Source: Clostridia bacterium (GTDB lineage Bacteria; Bacillota; Clostridia; Christensenellales; Borkfalkiaceae). From it: a stretch of 9,221 nt of DNA. Position numbers and translations under genes: made by a program. The notes beneath the pieces are model-generated. The model was not told the DNA's origin. It saw nothing but the letters and a program-made list of their open reading frames with translations, and did no database searches. The stretch covers positions 1 to 9,221 of the forward strand of contig JAFOHH010000101.1 of NCBI GenBank assembly GCA_017421905.1, written 5' to 3'. Positions 1 to 5,919 of the stretch are shown piece after piece (within the stretch, counting starts at the first letter, position 1; each line of letters starts with the position of its first letter).

Positions 1-2
1 AC

Positions 3-155
3 TCCGTTACCTACGGTGCCCGGAATCTTCGGAGGACCATTCAGAAAGAATTGGAAGATCCGATTTCCGAGAAGATCATCGCCTCCTTTGAGGCCCCTAT
101 CAGCAGCATTCATATTACGGCTGAGGAAGGGAATATTTCTGTTACAGCACAATAA
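3..155 (+). CDS. Clp-family AAA+ ATPase, C-terminal fragment (5' end outside window)
   Basis: This is the last 50 codons of a gene that enters from the left and stops with TAA at 153-155. The translation contains YGARNLRRTIQKELEDP followed by ISEKII. That matches the conserved end of the small D2 subdomain of class 1 Hsp100/Clp ATPases (ClpA/ClpB/ClpC/ClpE), where a YGAR-x-L-(R/K)R-x-I-Q-x-x-xEDP pattern provides the sensor-2 arginine. These proteins form cytoplasmic hexamers that unfold substrates for ClpP or disaggregate proteins. The last 25 or so residues form a short beta-rich tail. A Rho-independent terminator follows within 10 bases, so this is the end of its transcript. The subfamily cannot be fixed from this fragment: ClpC/ClpE-like is more likely in a clostridium, ClpB is possible. 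Family confidence is good. Confidence 0.75.
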   Translation, partial: SVTYGARNLRRTIQKELEDPISEKIIASFEAPISSIHITAEEGNISVTAQ

Positions 156-161
156 GCAGAG

Positions 162-193
162 GCCTGCTTCCTACGGGAAGCAGGCGCTTTTTT
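162..193 (+). terminator. Rho-independent terminator after the Clp ATPase gene
   Basis: A perfect 10-bp stem (GCCTGCTTCC at 162-171 with its complement at 176-185) closes a 4-base loop and is followed by GC and six T. It lies 6 bases after the Clp ATPase stop. On the opposite strand the stem is not followed by a T run, so it should act mainly on the plus strand. The T run touches the stop codon of the minus-strand small gene. Confidence 0.88.
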
Positions 194-368
194 ACATTTC
201 CATCCTGTTTGTGAGCTTGTCCGTGACTTTGCTGGCCGCGTCCTCTACTTTTGCGGCGGCTTTTGCGGCAAGTCGGCGGGTGGGGTTGCTTTTAGGCATC
301 ATCATAATGGCGACAGCACCGGCTGCCGCTCCGAGGCCCATGGTTATTGCCAGGCTTTTCAGACGCAT
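192..368 (-). CDS. 58-residue small membrane protein, YtxH-like in layout
   Basis: This is a small protein on the minus strand. The ATG at 368-366 was chosen over an upstream in-frame ATG at 416 because a near-perfect AAAGGAGG lies 7 bases before it. Residues 5-24 (from LAITMGLGAAAGAVAIMMM) form one glycine/alanine-rich membrane segment. Residues 26-58 are a charged, alanine-rich, probably amphipathic helix (RRLAAKAAAKVEDAASKVTD). This N-terminal anchor plus helical tail resembles YtxH-like small proteins of Bacillota, some of which are stress-linked, but no conserved motif proves family membership. It is divergent from the pyrF-like gene, sharing a roughly 100-base intergenic region, and convergent with the Clp gene. 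I see no strong promoter for it. Its function is unknown. Confidence 0.72.
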   Translation of the reverse strand: MRLKSLAITMGLGAAAGAVAIMMMPKSNPTRRLAAKAAAKVEDAASKVTDKLTNRMEM

Positions 369-375
369 ACTTTCG

Positions 376-383
376 CCTCCTTT
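376..383 (-). promoter_or_regulatory. Strong Shine-Dalgarno site that fixes the small-protein start
   Basis: Read on the minus strand this is AAAGGAGG, 7 bases before the ATG at 368. It decides the start of the 58-residue protein. Confidence 0.8.
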
Positions 384-435
384 CAACAGCAGTATTCCCG
401 TTTCTGCAAAAATCACAACAGGTAAGTTTCTACCA

Positions 436-463
436 TTGAATACTCGCCAGAATATGGTATAAT
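436..463 (+). promoter_or_regulatory. Sigma-70-type promoter for the pyrF-like gene
   Basis: TTGAAT (436-441) and a perfect TATAAT (458-463) are separated by 16 bases. Transcription should begin near 470, which would make an ATG at 472 nearly leaderless. The ATG at 487, preceded by GGGGGTG at 474-480, is therefore the better translational start. No operator-like palindrome is obvious. Confidence 0.75.
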
Positions 464-486
464 AAGAAAAAATGGGGGTGAAGCGT

Positions 487-1224
487 ATGTCAATCGATAA
501 ACTTCAGGACAGGATCCGTAAAACAAAGAATCCTACCGTCATTGATCTTTCAGTTTCTCCGGAGCTGCTTCCAACCTATCTTCTGGAAAGTGAAGGAAGT
601 TTCCTTCCGGCCTACGAGAGATTTTGTGAAGAACTTCTGGAGGCGTTGAGGCCGTCAGTACCTGCGGTCCGCCTCGGTTTCGATTATTTTGCTCTGCTGG
701 GTGCGGGCGGCATGGAGGCCTTGCGCAGAGTGATACAGTCTGCCAAAAATAAGGGATATTATATCTTTATGGATGGACCGGAGATGCTTTCCACGCACGC
801 AGCGGCACTGGCGGCGGAAACGCTTCTGACAGAAGATTATCTCTTTGACGGACTGATCCTGGTTTCCTACATAGGAAGTGACGGAATACGGCCTTATATT
901 GATCGACTGAAGGCCTCCGGTAAGGACTTATTTGTTGTGGTGCGGACTGATTTTCCATCGTTTTTGTGCTTGCTTTTGCCGTTTTGCTCGCCGCGCCTAC
1001 CATTTTTCCGCACGCCGCGCATGCGGAATATCTCGAATACACTTTTTCGGCGCAAAACTTTACCAACGAAAACGGAACGGCGTATAACGACCCGCTTTTT
1101 TCCGACCAATCGGAGAAAATTCGCTCTCTTTTACTTCGCGCAGAGCAGCTTTTCGATCCGCAAAATCCGCAAAGCGACGTTGCGCGCATTAACGCCGCCC
1201 CCGCAGGGGAAAAAACGGTGGTAG
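487..1224 (+). CDS. PyrF-like (orotidine 5'-phosphate decarboxylase family) protein, broken after residue 154; the rest is an out-of-frame read of apbE
   Basis: The real homology is 487-948. The start MSIDKLQDRI and the order of segments (PELLP, AVRLGFDYFALLGAGG, GYYIFMDG, a helix, then DGLILVSYIGSD and KDLFVVVRT) follow the type 2 OMP decarboxylase TIM barrel, which is usually close to twice this long. After the VVRT strand, where an ANxSA-like stretch would be expected, the sequence turns basic and Phe/Arg-rich. From there to 1224 it is apbE read in the wrong frame, so that tail is not a domain. The catalytic residues are also altered: where the family has D-(A/G)-K-R-G-D, residues 96-101 read DGPEML, so the catalytic Lys and second Asp are gone. 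The upstream substrate-binding Asp and Lys positions also look changed. It is probably a non-catalytic PyrF homologue, here truncated by the junction. I infer it is not functional in this arrangement. Confidence 0.7.
   Translation: MSIDKLQDRIRKTKNPTVIDLSVSPELLPTYLLESEGSFLPAYERFCEELLEALRPSVPAVRLGFDYFALLGAGGMEALRRVIQSAKNKGYYIFMDGPEMLSTHAAALAAETLLTEDYLFDGLILVSYIGSDGIRPYIDRLKASGKDLFVVVRTDFPSFLCLLLPFCSPRLPFFRTPRMRNISNTLFRRKTLPTKTERRITTRFFPTNRRKFALFYFAQSSFSIRKIRKATLRALTPPPQGKKRW
948..951. other. Chimeric junction: PyrF-like homology ends and ApbE homology begins
   Basis: The last codon that fits PyrF is ACT at 946-948. In the apbE frame, TGA occupies 948-950 and TTT at 951 begins FSIVFVLAFAVLLAAPTIF, the hydrophobic core of a signal peptide that lacks only its start Met and basic residues. 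Codon use differs on the two sides. No direct repeat, insertion sequence or site-specific recombination site marks the spot. It is most simply an assembly chimera; a genuine deletion or recombination cannot be excluded from sequence alone. Confidence 0.8.
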
Positions 1225-2141
1225 ATCCTTTTACTTTGCGCCTTTTTCTTGCCGCAAAAAACGCTTACGAGGTAACGAGCGGTGCATTTAACCCCACTTT
1301 GTACCCATTAACAAAGCTTTGGGGGTTTTCTTCGGATAATGCCACAAATTATCGCACACCGCGCCCCGAGCCAAGTGCGGAACAAATCCAAGCCTTGCTT
1401 GCTTTTACCAATTTTTCTTTGGTGGAAATTGACGTAGCCACTTGCACCGTTACCAAGCCGCAAACGGAGATGCAGTTCGATTTCGGCGGCATCGCCAAAG
1501 GCTTTTTGCTAGACGAGCTTTCCGCAAGCTTTCCTAAAAACGCCAACGCTTTGCTTACTATTATGAGTAGCTCCATGCTTTTGGGGCAAAAGTACGACGG
1601 CTCCTCCTTCCGCCCCTATAAAATGGCGGTAACCGATCCCCGTGCTTCTCACAACGTGCCTCTCGTGCTTTCCGCACAAAACGCCTTTCTCTCGACCAGT
1701 GGCGATTACGAACGTTACTACATTTACCAAAATCAGCGGTACAGCCACGTTTTAAACGCCAAAACGGGCAAACCCGCCGCCTGCGGCGTAATGAGTGCCA
1801 CCGCGGTAGCTTCTTCTGGTGCGCTTTCCGATGCGCTTTCAACCGCTCTTTGCACCCTTCCGCTTGCCGAAGGAAAAAATCTAGTCGCCGCCCTTGGCGC
1901 ATCCGCACTTTTAATTTGTGAAAACTACGAATATTATCTTTTTGGCGATATTGTAGTAGAAGAAGGCAATCGCATTTCTCCTTCCTATCGCACGCCTTAT
2001 AAAAAAGGGGAAACCCTCCCCGAAACCATAATCCCGTATATTGCTAAAAAATCCAACGCAAAAACGTATATCGTTCTTGGTGTTATCGCTCTTGTCGCCG
2101 CTGCGGCAGGTATTGCCTTTTATAAAGGAAAAAACAAATGA
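966..2141 (+). CDS. apbE: FAD:protein FMN transferase (ApbE family), 5' end lost at the junction
   Basis: ApbE enzymes act outside the membrane. They use Mg2+ to transfer FMN from FAD to a Thr/Ser of acceptors such as NqrB/NqrC, RnfD/RnfG and FMN-binding-domain proteins. Visible family motifs, numbered from the GTG at 966, are SDVARIN (70-76), SGAFNPTLYPLTKLWGF (105-121), DFGGIAKGF (172-180), SGDYERYY (245-252), HVLNAKTGKP (261-270) and ASSGALSDALSTAL (282-295), which holds the metal-binding Asp/Thr. The open frame continues upstream to 951 as signal-peptide core and then meets a stop. The GTG has no Shine-Dalgarno site, so it is only the first formal start and the native start was left of 951. 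The signal peptide ends around HAAHA and has no lipobox. Residues 366-386 form a second hydrophobic segment followed by KGKNK, a C-terminal membrane anchor. The stop overlaps the next gene as ATGA. Confidence 0.9.
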   Translation: MLAFAVLLAAPTIFPHAAHAEYLEYTFSAQNFTNENGTAYNDPLFSDQSEKIRSLLLRAEQLFDPQNPQSDVARINAAPAGEKTVVDPFTLRLFLAAKNAYEVTSGAFNPTLYPLTKLWGFSSDNATNYRTPRPEPSAEQIQALLAFTNFSLVEIDVATCTVTKPQTEMQFDFGGIAKGFLLDELSASFPKNANALLTIMSSSMLLGQKYDGSSFRPYKMAVTDPRASHNVPLVLSAQNAFLSTSGDYERYYIYQNQRYSHVLNAKTGKPAACGVMSATAVASSGALSDALSTALCTLPLAEGKNLVAALGASALLICENYEYYLFGDIVVEEGNRISPSYRTPYKKGETLPETIIPYIAKKSNAKTYIVLGVIALVAAAAGIAFYKGKNK

Positions 2142-2509
2142 CGGACTGGAAAACCAAAAAACTTTTTACCGTGGCAGACGGACTTTTTCTGCTTTTTATC
2201 GCCCTTCTTGCGTTAGCGGCGGTATTCTTTCTGCCCAAAACGGGCGGCGAGGTAGCAGACGTATACGTCGGTGGAGAGCTTGTTTGCACCCTTTCATTGG
2301 AAAAGGACGGCGAATACGTCGTTCCCACTCGTACGGGGCAAAACGTAGTTGCGGTAAAAGATGGAAAAGTTTATATGAAGTATGCCGATTGTCCCGATAA
2401 AAGCTGCGTACATGCAGGAAAAACGAGCTTAAAAGGTAGCGTAATTGCCTGCTTGCCTCACGGTGTTAAAATCGTCGTTCGCGGAACGCGAGAGGGGGTA
2501 GACGGATGA
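2138..2509 (+). CDS. NusG domain II-containing membrane-anchored protein
   Basis: This 123-residue protein has a cytoplasmic N-terminus (MTDWKTKK), one membrane segment at residues 15-32 and an exported beta-rich domain from about 40. The domain matches the family named for domain II of some NusG proteins: a VYVGGELV strand, a VVAVKDGKVYM strand, then CPDKSCVHAG and ACLPHGVKI. It is not a NusG transcription factor, since there is no NGN or KOW domain. Cys85, Cys90, His92, Cys105 and His108 cluster in this domain, and the CxH...CxxH arrangement recalls a Rieske site. Family members sit beside apbE and Gx-transporter genes in many Bacillota, which suggests an extracytoplasmic redox or flavin-related job, but no activity is established that I know of. 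It has 4-base ATGA overlaps on both sides, indicating translational coupling. AAAGGAA lies 7 bases before the start. Confidence 0.82.
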   Translation: MTDWKTKKLFTVADGLFLLFIALLALAAVFFLPKTGGEVADVYVGGELVCTLSLEKDGEYVVPTRTGQNVVAVKDGKVYMKYADCPDKSCVHAGKTSLKGSVIACLPHGVKIVVRGTREGVDG

Positions 2510-3036
2510 AAAACGCTCTTTCTGCAAAAAAAGCCGCCTTTTTAGGGCTGCTTACGGCGGCTGCTATGCTTGCTTTTATGGTAGAAAACCTTTTTCCGCC
2601 TCTTATTCCCGCCGTGCCGTATATTCGCATCGGGCTTTCTAACTATTTCGTGCTCTTTGCAATGGCTCTTTACGGCAAAAAAGAGGGCTTTCTCGTGCTT
2701 ACGGCAAGGCTATTTTTAGGTGCACTCGTTACGGGCAGAACGGCTTCTCTTCTCGTCGGCATTGCCGGCGCGTATTCCTCTTACTTCATTATGGCGCTTT
2801 TCTTTTCTTTAAAAACGCCCTTTTCCCTTGCGGCAATTGGTGCAAGCGGTGCGGTTTTGGGTAATTTATTCCGCATAGCCACGGCAGCCCTTCTCCTCGG
2901 CTCGCCCCAGCTTTTTTCCTTTGCTGCATACGGCGTTTTTATCGGACTTGTTTCAGGCGCACTTATCGGTGTTGCGGTACAGCTCACCCTACGTGTTTTA
3001 CCGCAAAATTTTCTTGCAAAGCTACAAAATTTATAA
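2506..3036 (+). CDS. Gx transporter family protein (formerly 'heptaprenyl diphosphate synthase component I')
   Basis: This is a 176-residue integral membrane protein with about five hydrophobic segments. The family signature is visible as PAVPYIRIGLSNYFVLFAMALYGKKEGF (residues 35-62), then TARLFLGALVTG, a glycine/alanine-rich helix and GASGAVLGNLFRIATA. Proteins of this family were once linked to heptaprenyl diphosphate synthase, but they look like small ECF-type substrate-binding membrane components. The substrate is unknown, and a flavin or quinone precursor is only an inference from the neighbours. The start overlaps the NusG II gene stop (ATGA) and has AGAGGGGG upstream. It is the last gene of the trio; no clear hairpin terminator follows, and the next promoter begins within about 40 bases. 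The substrate-loading energy module would have to be encoded elsewhere. Confidence 0.8.
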   Translation: MKNALSAKKAAFLGLLTAAAMLAFMVENLFPPLIPAVPYIRIGLSNYFVLFAMALYGKKEGFLVLTARLFLGALVTGRTASLLVGIAGAYSSYFIMALFFSLKTPFSLAAIGASGAVLGNLFRIATAALLLGSPQLFSFAAYGVFIGLVSGALIGVAVQLTLRVLPQNFLAKLQNL

Positions 3037-3050
3037 AAATTTCTTGCAAA
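3010..3050. repeat. 11-bp direct repeat spanning the end of the Gx gene and the yitT promoter region
   Basis: TTTCTTGCAAA occurs at 3010-3020, inside the last codons of the Gx gene, and again at 3040-3050 after its stop, exactly 30 bases apart. The sequence around both copies is A/T-rich. It could be a small tandem duplication of the gene end or a pair of protein-binding sites on one DNA face. Chance is possible in A/T-rich DNA. Confidence 0.4.
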
Positions 3051-3074
3051 ACGCTATTCTTTTTTTATAGAAAG

Positions 3075-3083
3075 TGTTACAAT
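3075..3083 (+). promoter_or_regulatory. Extended -10 promoter for the yitT-natAB-luxS unit
   Basis: TGTTACAAT (3075-3083) is a TGn extended -10 box with TACAAT. No good -35 box lies 16-18 bases upstream, which is acceptable for an extended -10 element. It leaves a leader of only about 13 bases before the ATG at 3104, just enough for the GAGGTGA site at 3092-3098. Confidence 0.5.
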
Positions 3084-3103
3084 AGGTAAGTGAGGTGACA
3101 CCA

Positions 3104-3988
3104 ATGAATTTTTTGAAAAAACATAATACCCTTCGCTTTTGGGTTTTATTTACCTTGGCGCTTACCGCCATGGCATGCGGCATTTATTTCTTTAAATATC
3201 CCAATAATTTTACCATCGGCGGCGTTTCGGGTATGTCTATTATTTTAGCAAAATGGACGGCAAACACCTTTTTAACCCAATCGGTATGGAATGCCTTTTT
3301 AAACATCGCTATGCTCGTTATAGCGTTTTTCACGTTGGGTAAGGACGTAGGTATCCGCACGGTTTACGCCTGCTTATATATGTCCGCGGCAATTTATATT
3401 TTAGAAGTTCTCGGCAATAACGGCGCGTTCGATTTTATGACGCACGACGTGCCCATTATCGACCTTGTTCTTGCTGCAACCATTTACGGTATTTCGGGCG
3501 GAATTATTTTCAATATCGGGGCAACCTCGGGCGGAACGGACGTTGTTGCGCTTATTATTAAAAAGAAGTTTAACCGCAACATCGGCGTTTCTCTCATTAT
3601 CGTCGATATTTTAATTTCGCTTTGTACCTTCTTTGTATTCGGCTGGATGACGGGCGTTTACGCCTTTATCGGTATGTTCCTGCAAAGCTTTACTATCGAT
3701 TACGCTATCCGCAAAATTAACCTTTGCAAAAACGTAATGATCATCGCTTCGCCCGAAGAAGCAGAAGATATCGTTCACTTCATTCACAACGATATTCCGC
3801 GCGGCGCAACCGTATACGATGCAAAAGGAAGCTACAGCGGCGCAGATAAAAAAATGCTGCAAACCGTTCTCACACAAAAGCAAACGGTTAAGCTTTCCGA
3901 ATTTTTAAAGAAAAATCATCCTTCTGCCTTTATTATCGTAACGGAAATCGATAAAATTATCGGCCAAGGATTCCGCTATTTCCAATAA
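3104..3988 (+). CDS. YitT family membrane protein (DUF161 plus C-terminal DUF2179)
   Basis: This 294-residue protein has an N-terminal membrane half and a soluble C-terminal domain. About five or six hydrophobic segments cover residues 12-200. The duplicated YitT repeat is marked by NFTIGGVSGMSIIL (35-48) and IFNIGATSGGTDVVALII (135-152). Residues 208-291 form the cytoplasmic DUF2179 domain, seen as RGATVYDAKGSYSGADKKML (233-252) and a closing VTEIDKIIGQGF. The substrate of YitT proteins is not established. The start at 3104 was preferred over a GTG at 3095 because GAGGTGA sits 5 bases before it and overlaps the GTG. natA follows after 9 bases, with its Shine-Dalgarno site overlapping this stop codon, so the two are co-transcribed. 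The length is normal for the family. Confidence 0.88.
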   Translation: MNFLKKHNTLRFWVLFTLALTAMACGIYFFKYPNNFTIGGVSGMSIILAKWTANTFLTQSVWNAFLNIAMLVIAFFTLGKDVGIRTVYACLYMSAAIYILEVLGNNGAFDFMTHDVPIIDLVLAATIYGISGGIIFNIGATSGGTDVVALIIKKKFNRNIGVSLIIVDILISLCTFFVFGWMTGVYAFIGMFLQSFTIDYAIRKINLCKNVMIIASPEEAEDIVHFIHNDIPRGATVYDAKGSYSGADKKMLQTVLTQKQTVKLSEFLKKNHPSAFIIVTEIDKIIGQGFRYFQ

Positions 3989-3997
3989 GGAGTTTTT

Positions 3998-4774
3998 ATG
4001 CAACCCTACCTCGTTACGCAAAACCTGCGCAAAACCTTTGTGCTTAGCAAAAAGCAACAAAAAATAGAAAAAACCAATTTGCCCGTTAAGGTTGCGGTAA
4101 ACAATTTGTCCTTTACCGTTAACCGAGGCGAAATTTACGGCTTGCTCGGCCCAAACGGAGCAGGGAAAACCACCACGCTCCGCATGCTTTCCACCCTTAT
4201 TTCTCCCGATAGTGGTACGGCCTCCATCGGAGGAATCGATCTCGTTTCGCAGCCCGAAACGGTGCGGGAGAGAATCGGGTTTTTAACCGGAGAGCTAAAG
4301 TTAGAAGATTTTTTCACGCCCGACTATTTGTTTGATTTTTTTGCCCAACTGCATTGTATTCCTCCCGAAAAGGCCCAAAAGCGCAAAAACGAGCTGTTTT
4401 CTAAATTTGGCATCGACGCTTTCCGCGAGGTGAAAATCGGTAACCTTTCCACGGGCATGAAGCAAAAGGTCAGCCTCATTATTTCCATTATTCACGACCC
4501 GGAATTTATTATTTTCGACGAGCCCACAAACGGACTGGACGTGCTTACCGCGCGCGTCGTTACCGAATTTTTACAAGAGTTGAAAGCGGAGGGGAAAACC
4601 ATTTTGCTTTCCACCCACATTTTTTCTCTCGTAGAAAAGCTGTGCGACCGCGTAGGCATTATTATAAACGGTAATTTAATTGCCGAAGACGAGGTTTCCG
4701 CTCTTACCGCTAACTGCGATATGGAAACGGCCTTTTTTAATTTATATTACGAAACGGAGGGAGTAGAATTATGA
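3998..4774 (+). CDS. natA: NatA-like ABC exporter ATP-binding protein
   Basis: This is a 258-residue ATPase with all the main ABC elements: Walker A GPNGAGKT (51-58), signature LSTGMKQK (150-157), Walker B IIFDEP (171-176), D-loop GLD (179-181) and the switch His in LLSTH (207). The stretch IGFLTGELKLEDFFTPDYLF and the signature LSTGMKQKVSL resemble NatA of the Bacillus Na+-extruding NatAB system. The usual Q-loop glutamine is not apparent in this stretch. Residues 14-30 add a polar lysine-rich segment in the first beta strands that many ABC ATPases lack. It should pair with the permease encoded next, whose start overlaps this stop by 4 bases (ATGA). The ABC call is certain; Na+ as substrate is inference from family resemblance, and another cation, drug or peptide is possible. 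Confidence 0.85.
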   Translation: MQPYLVTQNLRKTFVLSKKQQKIEKTNLPVKVAVNNLSFTVNRGEIYGLLGPNGAGKTTTLRMLSTLISPDSGTASIGGIDLVSQPETVRERIGFLTGELKLEDFFTPDYLFDFFAQLHCIPPEKAQKRKNELFSKFGIDAFREVKIGNLSTGMKQKVSLIISIIHDPEFIIFDEPTNGLDVLTARVVTEFLQELKAEGKTILLSTHIFSLVEKLCDRVGIIINGNLIAEDEVSALTANCDMETAFFNLYYETEGVEL

Positions 4775-5907
4775 AACAACTTCTCGCCGTTATAAAAAAG
4801 GAATTTGCCCGCTTTTTCAAGGATAAACGCATGCTTGCAACCGTGCTTTTGCCGGGCGTTCTCATTTATTTCGTTTATTCCTTTATGGGGTCGGGTATCG
4901 GTTCTCAAATGCAAGGTAGCGGAGAGCCGCCCGTCGTTTATGCCGAAAACCTGCCCGAACCGCTTGCTCCCGTATTCGAGTCGTTCGGTTGGGAAATTCA
5001 AACGGCCAATCGTGAAACCGCCTTTGAAGAAATTAAACAGGGCAAGGCCGATTTGTATATGGCGTTCCCCAAGGATTTTATCAAAGATTTAGCCACCGTA
5101 AAAACGCAAAACGTATCGCTATACTACAACTCTGCGGAGGTAGATTCCTCCACGGCGTATACCGTAGCCCTCGCCGCAATTACGGCGTTTGAGGATAGTA
5201 TTATCAACCTGGTAACGGTAAACGGCGGGGAAGAAATTTACGACCTTGCTACCGAAAAGGACGTAACGGGTATGATTATGTCTACCGTTATTCCCATGGT
5301 GCTCATGGCGCTGCTCTTTTCGGGATGTATGGCGGTCGCGCCCGAATCCATTTCGGGGGAAAAGGAGCGCGGTACGATTGCAACCTTGCTCGTTACGCCC
5401 ATAAAGCGCGGAACGCTTGCTCTCGGCAAGGTTTTAAGCCTTTCGGCAATCGCCTGCTTATCCGCTCTTTCCAGCTTTCTCGGTCTTATTTTATCCTTCC
5501 CCAAATTGATGGGGGAAAGCGGTATCGATATGAACGTATACGGCCCAACCGATTATTTGCTGATTTTTGCCGTGCTTTTATCTACCGTTTTAGTCATAAC
5601 GGGCATTATTGCCGCTATTTCCACCTTTGCAAAAAGCGTAAAAGAGGCAACCTCTTATTCAGCCCCCCTTATGATTCTCGTTTTGGTAATTTCTATGTTA
5701 CCGATGTTCGTTACCTTACCGCAAACGCTTGCGCTCGCCCTCATTCCGCTATATAACAGCGTGCAATGCTTCGGCTCAGTTTTTGCCTTTACCCCTAATC
5801 CCGTGTATATCGTTATTACCATTTGCTCTAATTTCGTTTACGCGGCACTCCTCGTAATTTTAGTGGCAAAAATGTTCGCAAGCGAAAAAATTATGTTCTC
5901 AAAATAA
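4771..5907 (+). CDS. natB: NatB-like ABC-2 exporter permease
   Basis: This 378-residue permease has the ABC-2 layout. A short cytoplasmic start (IKKEFARFFKDKRM) leads to a first membrane segment (about 23-40) and a large outside domain (about 42-165). Five further membrane segments follow, near 168-190, 218-243, 262-286, 297-318 and 346-370. The cytoplasmic loop PESISGEKERGTIATLLVTP (191-210) is the conserved ABC-2 coupling motif of NatB/CcmB-like exporters. It is translationally coupled to the ATPase gene by an ATGA overlap, and both should assemble as a 2+2 exporter. In NatAB the cargo is Na+; here that is inferred only. luxS follows after 12 bases. Confidence 0.82.
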   Translation: MKQLLAVIKKEFARFFKDKRMLATVLLPGVLIYFVYSFMGSGIGSQMQGSGEPPVVYAENLPEPLAPVFESFGWEIQTANRETAFEEIKQGKADLYMAFPKDFIKDLATVKTQNVSLYYNSAEVDSSTAYTVALAAITAFEDSIINLVTVNGGEEIYDLATEKDVTGMIMSTVIPMVLMALLFSGCMAVAPESISGEKERGTIATLLVTPIKRGTLALGKVLSLSAIACLSALSSFLGLILSFPKLMGESGIDMNVYGPTDYLLIFAVLLSTVLVITGIIAAISTFAKSVKEATSYSAPLMILVLVISMLPMFVTLPQTLALALIPLYNSVQCFGSVFAFTPNPVYIVITICSNFVYAALLVILVAKMFASEKIMFSK

Positions 5908-5919
5908 TAGGAAATCGTT

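Noticed and set aside
16..462. A 148-residue plus-strand open frame at the left end
   Set aside because: It runs out of frame across the end of the Clp ATPase gene, its terminator and the antisense of the small protein, and has no Shine-Dalgarno site.
949..1224. Possible new basic, Phe/Arg-rich C-terminal domain of the PyrF-like protein
   Set aside because: It is the apbE coding sequence read one frame off; the apbE frame across the same bases gives clear ApbE motifs.
1561..1908. A 115-residue minus-strand open frame inside apbE
   Set aside because: Arg/Lys-rich translation with no recognisable motif, wholly antisense to well-conserved ApbE motifs; a shadow frame.
3037..3103. Riboswitch or attenuator before yitT
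   Set aside because: The gap is only 67 bases, and the leader from the predicted promoter is about 20 bases or less, too short for a structured element.
5325..5756. A 143-residue plus-strand open frame inside natB
   Set aside because: Out of frame with the conserved ABC-2 permease sequence, rich in Arg, Tyr and Cys, and without a Shine-Dalgarno site.
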